A stretch of 64,000 bases of DNA from Opitutaceae bacterium (GTDB lineage: Bacteria; Verrucomicrobiota; Verrucomicrobiia; Opitutales; Opitutaceae). Made by a program: the position numbers and the translations under genes. The stretch is from contig JACKPU010000001.1 in NCBI GenBank assembly GCA_024233285.1, positions 248,001 to 312,000 of the forward strand, in the 5' to 3' direction. Numbering within the stretch: the stretch's first letter is position 1; every line of letters starts with the position of its first letter. The notes under the pieces are model-generated. The model ran no database searches, had not been told where the DNA came from, and saw only the letters and a program-made list of their open reading frames with translations. Positions 58,805-64,000 of the stretch are shown one piece after another.

Positions 58805-59428
58805 TCACGAATTCACGGATTTTTTTACGGCGGGGTGCATTGCCACCAAATGAAGGGCTTTCTGTAAGAGTGTCTTGCCCGGCTCAACGCGGGGCCACGG
58901 CGAGGCGCCGGAAGGATGAGGCAATGGAATACAATCCACCTCATGCCCGTGGTAACGGACGCGAAAGCTTTGCCCAATCGTATCGCTGAGCGGGGCTGGC
59001 GGCAGAAATTGAGTGATGGCCAGCTTGCCCACCGCCAGAATGAGCTCGGGTTGCAGCAGCTCCACTTCCGCCCGCAGCCATTGCGCGCAGTTTTCGATTT
59101 CATCCAGTCCGGGCACCCGGTCACCCCCGGCCGGATTTTTACCCGGAAAGCAGCGGCACACCGCCGCAAAGTAGATCCGGTCGCGCACTTGATCCTCGGT
59201 CCAACCCGGCGAACCGGCAAACCACTTAAAAAGCGTTTTGCCCGCCGTCCACGCGAACGGCCGGCCGAGTTTTGGCTCCTTGTCGCCCGGCGCCTGCCCC
59301 ACGATCATCACACGACTGGCGACCGCACGGCCAACCACGACCGGTTTGTGCATCTGCGGACAACGATCACAGGCACGCAGGCGGCGCAGATGTTTTTCGA
59401 CGGCAGTGGAGGGCTCGGGACGGGTCAC
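58805..59428 (-). CDS. Uracil-DNA glycosylase superfamily protein
   Basis: A 207-residue UDG-fold protein. Iron-sulfur type cysteines are present: CDRC near residue 20, CRC near 93 and ENCAQWL near 113, as in families 4/5. The active-site loop reads VGQAPGDKEPKLGRPFAWTAGKTL (family 4 usually has GEAPGxxED), and the second motif is HPSGASPWP with the conserved histidine. A DNA repair role is therefore likely, but the substitutions may signal a different base. The start is a GTG at 59428; no better ATG exists. Confidence 0.85.
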   Translation of the reverse strand: MTRPEPSTAVEKHLRRLRACDRCPQMHKPVVVGRAVASRVMIVGQAPGDKEPKLGRPFAWTAGKTLFKWFAGSPGWTEDQVRDRIYFAAVCRCFPGKNPAGGDRVPGLDEIENCAQWLRAEVELLQPELILAVGKLAITQFLPPAPLSDTIGQSFRVRYHGHEVDCIPLPHPSGASPWPRVEPGKTLLQKALHLVAMHPAVKKSVNS

Positions 59429-59525
59429 TCTGGGTCAAAGTGACGGTTTGCTGCTGCATCGCAATGGTCGTGTGCGCCGGCGGATTGCATTCAGAAGTAA
59501 GCACGGTTAAGCACCTCTTTCAGTC

Positions 59526-60515
59526 ATGCCGCATACCGCCCCTGTCCCGTCTGCCCCATCGAACATTCCCCGGCTTGCCTTCGGCGGCGCCGTCTTCGGA
59601 CGTGAAATCGATGAGGACACCAGTCGAAGACTCCTCGATCATGCCATGGCCCGCGGCATGACTTTGATTGACACGGCCGAGGCTTATGGGGGCGGCAACG
59701 CCCGGCTGGCGCGACGGCAAACCCTGCAAGTCGACGACGTGCGCGAAGTTTCCGACGAGATGCATTCATCAGAGAAGATCATCGGGCGTTGGCTGCGCGC
59801 CCGGGGGGGACGCAGCCACCTCAAGATCTGCACAAAATTCAACCGCGGCGGCCGGCCCGAGGATATCAAAATGAGTCTGCATGACAGCCTCGAGCGGCTG
59901 CAGACCGAATACGTCGACTTCTATCTCTTTCATCGCAGTTTCCCGGCCGTGCCGGTCCGCGAATCCCTTGAGGCACTCACGGATGAAGTCAGGGCCGGTC
60001 GAATTCGCGCCATTGGTTGCAGCAATTTCACCTTCGCCGAGGTGCAGGAGGCGCAGGCGGTCGCCCATCAGTGCGGTTTGGCCCGAATCGAGGCCGTGCA
60101 ACCCGCTTTCAATCTGGCCAACCCGAGCGGACGGCTTGATCTGCTGCCGTGGTGTGCAAAGGAAGGGATCGCCGTGCTGACCTACAGCCCACTCGCCGCC
60201 GGCTTTCTCTCGGGCAAATATTCATCCGCTGGAGTCATCCCCAAGGGCACGCGCTTTGACGTGAGTCCGGGCCACACCGACGTCTATTTCAACGCACGGA
60301 GTTTTCGTATCTTGGAACAGCTCCGCGCCTTGAGTGCCGAGCTCGGTCAGCCAATGACGCATCTCGCCATGGCTTGGGTGATCCAACAGCCGGCCATTGC
60401 GTCGGTGATCGTGGGAGCCCGCACACAGGAGCAACTCGACAACGCCTTGACCGCGCGGGATCAACCGCTGCCGCCTGAGATCATCGCCCGCATGAATGCC
60501 TGGCTCGACGCTTGA
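59526..60515 (+). CDS. Aldo/keto reductase with an insertion
   Basis: A 329-residue NADPH-dependent reductase with the tetrad Asp-Tyr (IDTAEAYGGG), Lys (ICTKFNRGG) and His (YLFHRSFP). Other family marks are GCSNFTFAEV, AVQPAFNLANPSGR, LTYSPLAAGFLSGKY, and AWVIQQPAIASVIVGARTQEQL. Between AYGGG and the usual SEKIIGRWL lies an extra stretch of about 25 residues (NARLARRQTLQVDDVREV), unusual for the family and close to the active site. The substrate is unknown. The gene stands alone. Confidence 0.9.
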   Translation: MPHTAPVPSAPSNIPRLAFGGAVFGREIDEDTSRRLLDHAMARGMTLIDTAEAYGGGNARLARRQTLQVDDVREVSDEMHSSEKIIGRWLRARGGRSHLKICTKFNRGGRPEDIKMSLHDSLERLQTEYVDFYLFHRSFPAVPVRESLEALTDEVRAGRIRAIGCSNFTFAEVQEAQAVAHQCGLARIEAVQPAFNLANPSGRLDLLPWCAKEGIAVLTYSPLAAGFLSGKYSSAGVIPKGTRFDVSPGHTDVYFNARSFRILEQLRALSAELGQPMTHLAMAWVIQQPAIASVIVGARTQEQLDNALTARDQPLPPEIIARMNAWLDA

Positions 60516-60606
60516 CCGTGAGACGGGCGCGACGGCGCGGCCGCCCACGCCCGATATTTGAAGGAGGATTGGCGGGAGCCAAGGGCATACCGCTTTCGGC
60601 TCGCGT

Positions 60607-61851
60607 TTAACGTCGGCCGCGACGATTGCCGAAGCCGCGGAAACCACCGCGCTTTGAAGCGTGGTCACCATGGGCGCGCGCGCTGCCTCGGCTCTCGCGC
60701 TGTTCCGGCGGACGCTCGGGACGCGGTTCGTAAGCACCGTAGGCGAATCCCTCCAACTTCAATTGGGGAATCTTCGCGCCGATAAATCGTTCGATGTCGC
60801 GGATGTCTTTTTCATTCTCCGGCGTGACGATCGTAAAGGCATCGCCGACGGCTTGCGCCCGGCCCGTGCGGCCAATGCGGTGAACGTAATCCTCCGGTTT
60901 TTCCGGCACGTCATAGTTGATGACGTGCGAGACCCCGGCGACGTCAATGCCGCGCGCGGCGATGTCGGTTGCCACCATCACCTCGTATTTGCCGGATTTG
61001 AAGCCGGCGAGCGCCTCAATGCGCTGGTTTTGCGAGCGATTCGCGTGGAGCACGGCCACCGAATGATTGGCGGCCTTGAGCCGGCGGGCGATCTTGTCAG
61101 CGCCGTGCTTGGTGCGCGAAAACACGAGCACGCTGTCAAAATCCGTGCGTTCGAGCAATGCGAGCAGGAGGTCGAACTTTTGGGCAAAGCCGACGGGATA
61201 AAGTGCGTGCTTGACCGATTCGTTGACCGAGCGACTCACCCCGATCTCAATGCGAGTAGGATTGCGCAAAGCGAATGAAGCGATGGCGAGGATCTCTGGC
61301 GGCACGGTGGCCGAAAACAACAGCGTCTGGCGTTCGCGCGGGCAGCGGCCGATGATGTCGCGCACGACAGGCAGGAAGCCCATGTCGAGCATGTGGTCCA
61401 CTTCGTCGAGCACGAGCACTTCAATATCCTTCAGGTTCAAGGTGCCGTCTTTGAGATAATCCATCAGCCGGCCCGGCGTGGCGACGACGACGTCGACCCC
61501 GCGGCGGAGTTCGTTGCGCTGATTGCCATAGCCGACGCCGCCGAAGACGGCGACCGTGCGCAAGTCGGTGAACCGCGCGAAATCGCGGAATGATGTTTCC
61601 ACCTGCGCAGCGAGCTCGCGTGTGGGCTCCAGCACAAGGACGCGGGCTCGGCCGTGGGCGCCGAGGCGGGAAAGAATGGGCAGCGCAAACGCCGCGGTTT
61701 TGCCCGTGCCGGTCTGCGCGGAACCGATCACATCGCCGCCGCCCATGACGATGGGAATGGCGCGCAATTGAATGGGAGTGGGATCGGAGTAGCCGGCGGC
61801 TTGAATGCCGCGCAGTATCGGATCCGAAAGATTAAGTGCTTTGAAGGACAT
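60607..61851 (-). CDS. DEAD-box RNA helicase
   Basis: A 414-residue ATP-dependent RNA helicase. Q-motif (GYSDPTPIQLRAIP), motif I SAQTGTGKT, Ia PTRELAAQ, Ib TPGR, motif II DEVD (a variant of DEAD), III SAT, IV-VI VFSRTK, ATDIAARGIDV, HRIGRTGRA are all visible. The C-terminal tail is Arg/Gly-rich (GGFRGFGNRRGRR) and likely binds RNA. It follows an RRM gene on the same strand past a terminator and 113 bp of leader with two strong hairpins; such helicases are often cold-induced. The ATG at 61851 starts the RhlE-like core. Confidence 0.93.
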   Translation of the reverse strand: MSFKALNLSDPILRGIQAAGYSDPTPIQLRAIPIVMGGGDVIGSAQTGTGKTAAFALPILSRLGAHGRARVLVLEPTRELAAQVETSFRDFARFTDLRTVAVFGGVGYGNQRNELRRGVDVVVATPGRLMDYLKDGTLNLKDIEVLVLDEVDHMLDMGFLPVVRDIIGRCPRERQTLLFSATVPPEILAIASFALRNPTRIEIGVSRSVNESVKHALYPVGFAQKFDLLLALLERTDFDSVLVFSRTKHGADKIARRLKAANHSVAVLHANRSQNQRIEALAGFKSGKYEVMVATDIAARGIDVAGVSHVINYDVPEKPEDYVHRIGRTGRAQAVGDAFTIVTPENEKDIRDIERFIGAKIPQLKLEGFAYGAYEPRPERPPEQRESRGSARAHGDHASKRGGFRGFGNRRGRR

Positions 61852-61891
61852 GAAGGGAGACGGGCCGGGAAACACCGGACAGGCCGGGGGA

Positions 61892-61937
61892 GGCGCGCGG
61901 CCCGCGCGCCCAAACGAGCGGATAAACGCATCCGCTC
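61892..61937 (-). promoter_or_regulatory. Two hairpins in the leader of the DEAD-box helicase gene
   Basis: GGCGCGC (61892-61898) pairs with GCGCGCC (61904-61910), and GAGCGGAT (61916-61923) pairs with ATCCGCTC (61930-61937), both perfectly. They lie 41-86 bp upstream of the start codon. No T-run follows, so these are leader structures more than terminators. Confidence 0.5.
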
Positions 61938-61964
61938 CACCCGCTTTGGCGGGAAATTTATGGA

Positions 61965-61998
61965 TAAAAAAGGACGGAGCCCATACAGGGCCCCGTCC
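61965..61998 (-). terminator. Rho-independent terminator of the RRM gene
   Basis: On the minus strand GGACGG (61993-61998 complement) and CCGTCC (61972-61977 complement), extended by GGCCC/GGGCT pairing, form a hairpin followed by TTTTTT. It ends the RRM gene 31 bp past its stop. Confidence 0.8.
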
Positions 61999-62028
61999 TG
62001 TGTAAATTGCCTGTGACAGGCGCAGCGC

Positions 62029-62436
62029 TTAGTAGCGATCGCGGTCGCCACGGTCGCGGTCACGACCGCCACCGAAACCACCACGGCCACCACCACCACC
62101 GCCGCCGCCGAAGCCGCGACCACCGCCACCGCCGCCGAAACCACGGCGCTCGCCACCACCGAAGCCACCGCCAGCAGGACGGTCTTCCTTCGGACGGGCT
62201 TCGTTAACCGTCAGCTGACGGCCATCGAATTCGGTGCCATTGAGTTTTTCAGCGGCCAGTTTGGACTCTTCCGGCGTGCCCATGGTCACGAACGCGAAGC
62301 CGCGGGGGCGGCCGGTCATGCGATCCATGGCGACGTAAACGTCGGTCACACTGCCATATTGGCCGAAGTGGGCGCGCAGATCGTCTTCGTTCGCTTTGAA
62401 GGGCAGGTTGCCAACATATAACTTGGAGTTGCTCAT
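62029..62436 (-). CDS. RRM-domain RNA-binding protein with Gly-rich tail
   Basis: A 135-residue protein with one RNA-recognition motif: RNP2 LYVGNLPF near residue 6 and RNP1 RGFAFVTM near residue 46, then the NEARP end of the domain. A tail of Gly-rich repeats with Arg (about 92-135) ends in RDRDRGDRDRY. This glycine-rich RRM type is typical of cold-inducible RNA chaperones of cyanobacteria and Verrucomicrobia. The ATG at 62436 precedes the RRM directly. Its own terminator separates it from the downstream helicase gene, a plausible functional partner. Confidence 0.94.
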   Translation of the reverse strand: MSNSKLYVGNLPFKANEDDLRAHFGQYGSVTDVYVAMDRMTGRPRGFAFVTMGTPEESKLAAEKLNGTEFDGRQLTVNEARPKEDRPAGGGFGGGERRGFGGGGGGRGFGGGGGGGGRGGFGGGRDRDRGDRDRY

Positions 62437-62628
62437 CTGATGATTCGTAGATCCTCCGTCCGCTGCCAGTTCCGTTCCCACCGTGGGTTTCGAAATCATC
62501 ACACTAGAGCACTTGCCCTGCTAACGACTCACCAGATCCTGTCATCTAACGTTTTCTCTATCGAGGCCTGCAGCAATGCAGAAGCCGCCGGATGACACAA
62601 GACAATTCCCCGGGAGGTCCGGGAGCGC

Positions 62629-63042
62629 TCAAATGGAATACCTGGCTTTGATGTCGGCCGGGAGCGGCGTCGCACGCCCGGTCGCCAGGGTGACGAGCAC
62701 ATAATCACACCAGCCGTCACACACACGTTTGCCGGTCGGGTTCTTCTCGATTTCGAACGCCACGCGGCAGCCATTTTCCGTAAAATGCTCGATCCAGCAA
62801 CGCACCGTCATGCGGTCGCCCCAGCCAAGCGGGCGCTTGTATTGGATATGCGCCGCCGTCATGAACCAGCCATAACCCAGCTTAGCAAAATCCTGCATCG
62901 ACATGCCGTAGTGGCGCTCCATCTGGTCGAAACGCGCTGCGAGCACATAGTCGATATAGCGCGTGCTATGCACGTGCTGATAGAGATCAATGTCGTCCGG
63001 GCGAACGGCCAGCTCGGTCTCAAACTTGGAATAAACGTCCAT
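62629..63042 (-). CDS. 4HBT-family acyl-CoA thioesterase
   Basis: A 137-residue hot-dog protein. The catalytic region VRPDDIDLYQHVHSTRYIDYVLAARFDQM matches the 4-hydroxybenzoyl-CoA thioesterase family (usual VRPxDxDxxGHVNNxxYxxY; here Gln-His-Val-His replaces GHVN). It carries YKRPLGWGDRMTVRCWIEHF afterwards. It should hydrolyse an acyl-CoA in the cytoplasm; the preferred acyl group is unknown. It lies 11 bp downstream of the S4 protein gene. Confidence 0.88.
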   Translation of the reverse strand: MDVYSKFETELAVRPDDIDLYQHVHSTRYIDYVLAARFDQMERHYGMSMQDFAKLGYGWFMTAAHIQYKRPLGWGDRMTVRCWIEHFTENGCRVAFEIEKNPTGKRVCDGWCDYVLVTLATGRATPLPADIKARYSI

Positions 63043-63053
63043 AAACTCAATAG

Positions 63054-63458
63054 TCAGGCGCGCCCCAATAGGTGGTCGAGTTGACGGCGATCCCGCTTGG
63101 TGGGACGCCCCGCGCCTCTCTCCCGCGCCAAGAATTGTTGCACGGGTTCACGGCGGGCTTTTGCCAATTCCTCGGGCGGCGTCAGGTCAGCGCAGAACTC
63201 CGGCACGCGTTTGGCCGCCACCCGCGACGGCGGCGGTCCGAGATAGCGCAAGCTGCGCGTAATCAAGCCTTGGCGGACGAGCACCAGTTCGCCGACACGG
63301 AGTTCCCGCGCCGCTTTCACCGGGGCTGCGTCGATCAAAACCGTGCCGGCCCGACAAGCGGCCGTGGCCGCGGCCCGGGTCTTGAACACACGCACGCACC
63401 AAAGCCACTTGTCGATGCGCACGGTCTCGGAAGCAGATAAAACCACGGCCGCGAGCAT
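63054..63458 (-). CDS. S4-domain RNA-binding protein (Hsp15-like)
   Basis: A 134-residue protein with an S4 domain: VRIDKWLWCVRVFKTRAAATAACRAGTVLIDAAPVKAARELRVGE, the signature shared with Hsp15, which recycles 50S subunits carrying nascent chains. The tail after it (VQQFLARERGAGRPTKRDRRQLDHLLG) is basic, as in Hsp15. It lies upstream of the thioesterase gene by 11 bp, likely one transcript. Confidence 0.9.
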   Translation of the reverse strand: MLAAVVLSASETVRIDKWLWCVRVFKTRAAATAACRAGTVLIDAAPVKAARELRVGELVLVRQGLITRSLRYLGPPPSRVAAKRVPEFCADLTPPEELAKARREPVQQFLARERGAGRPTKRDRRQLDHLLGRA

Positions 63459-63505
63459 GGGTGACTCGCGGCCGGGCGCAAACGGGTTTTGCGGTCGGGT
63501 GTGAC

Positions 63506-64000
63506 TCAGCCGGCTTTGACCGGCTTGAGGTCCTTGCTGATCCAGTCATCAATCAGGGCCTTTTCGTAACGCATGGAGTCCGTGGTGCGGATGTTGATCT
63601 TCATCATGAAGTTCAAATCGCGCAATTCCCGGGCGCCCTCTTTGACCACATTGCCGGCGGAGTCGACGAGTTTGAAACTCAGGTCGATGCGCGGCGGATA
63701 GATGTCCTTGACGATGCGAACATCGTCGGCCCCGGCCCTGCCCCAAGGTTCGAAGTCACCGGCCATGTCGATGTTCGTGACGGTGACATTCAGCGTGTAG
63801 CCGTCCGGCACATATTCGGCGGACTTCTTCGCGATGTAGTCACGGAGGATTTCGGCATTGGCGACCTGACCCTTGTCACTGGGCATGTAGGCGTCACGCA
63901 CATCGGTAAACTTGACCGGGTTGTCCAACTCAACCTTGACCTTGGAATTTTGGGCGGCGGCTTCTTCCGCCAAAACCGGGCTGACGGTGGCTAGACCGAA
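63506..64000 (-). CDS. DUF3016-domain protein (5' end beyond the window)
   Basis: At least 164 residues, open to the right edge of the window; the visible N-terminal part LATVSPVLAEEAAAQ looks like the end of a signal peptide with cleavage after VLA. The rest (VKFTDVRDAYMPSD, then YTLNVTVTNIDMAGDFEPW and a C-terminal MRYEKALIDDWISKDL) matches DUF3016, a family of exported proteins of unknown function. The true start lies to the right of position 64000. Confidence 0.75.
   Translation of the reverse strand, partial: FGLATVSPVLAEEAAAQNSKVKVELDNPVKFTDVRDAYMPSDKGQVANAEILRDYIAKKSAEYVPDGYTLNVTVTNIDMAGDFEPWGRAGADDVRIVKDIYPPRIDLSFKLVDSAGNVVKEGARELRDLNFMMKINIRTTDSMRYEKALIDDWISKDLKPVKAG

Noticed and set aside
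58805..58830. CACGAATTCACGGATTTTTTT near the UDG stop as another copy of the cassette repeat
   Set aside because: Only part of the motif matches, the period is 8 not 9 bp and it is not paired with an inverted copy.
62040..62160. GC-rich repeats in the RRM gene as a repeat element
   Set aside because: They encode the Gly-rich tail of the RRM protein and stay in frame.

Overview
The window is about 64 kb of GC-rich (roughly 62-65%), densely packed bacterial chromosome with around 60 protein-coding genes. I see no rRNA, tRNA, transposase or CRISPR array. Several features point to Verrucomicrobiota, most likely an Opitutaceae-like organism: a stand-alone SWIB-domain protein, GxxExxY and beta-propeller hybrid kinase genes, GYF_2 and GH78/agarase-like proteins, MNIO/DUF2063 genes, and mostly weak Shine-Dalgarno sequences. 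This is inference from gene content; no marker gene settles it.

Layout. 0.2-2.3 kb: rsgA and a GYF_2 membrane protein. 2.3-5.0 kb (minus): a bufferin/gig-type operon with a secreted Lys/Cys hexad-repeat precursor, an MNIO enzyme (DUF692), a DUF2063 partner and a DoxX protein; a terminator lies between the precursor and the enzyme genes. 5.1-8.3 kb (minus): 2-hydroxyacid dehydrogenase, apt, a YbaY-like lipoprotein and an agarase-like hydrolase. 8.4-11.2 kb (plus): a PfkB/HldA-like kinase, a GT9 glycosyltransferase and 3-hydroxybutyrate dehydrogenase, overlapping. 11.2-17.5 kb (minus): two MDR dehydrogenases, acyl-CoA synthetase, thiolase and a flavin reductase. With the 3-hydroxybutyrate dehydrogenase these suggest ketone-body or short-chain acid use. 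A 429-bp cassette carrying one GxxExxY gene between 28-bp inverted repeats splits this group.

17.6-28.5 kb is rich in signalling: a CheY-like regulator, an M16 peptidase, a REC-PAS-kinase-REC hybrid, a YcaO-like protein preceded by a translationally coupled 62-residue peptide, a 1271-residue propeller hybrid kinase and a NarL-type regulator. The peptide, YcaO gene and hybrid kinase read as one operon, divergent from the propeller kinase across a 24-bp dyad. This is the best candidate here for an undescribed system.

28.7-49.8 kb: two opposed EamA transporters, a two-domain PPK2, another hybrid kinase, SWIB, a heterodimeric ABC exporter with one degenerate ATP site, mgtE, a TetR-controlled MFP/ABC-2 efflux operon, TerC, a DCC protein, two tandem Hsp20 genes and an SBP-type hybrid kinase. 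49.9-64 kb: PatB/MalY-like lyase, Dus, MarC, a GH78-type enzyme, a Pro-rich membrane protein with a repeated LRLKPRL motif, RarD, an FKBP, a UDG-family protein, an aldo/keto reductase, a DEAD-box helicase with a structured leader, an RRM protein, a thioesterase, an S4 protein and a DUF3016 gene cut by the window edge. All functions are assigned by reading motifs; no database search was run.
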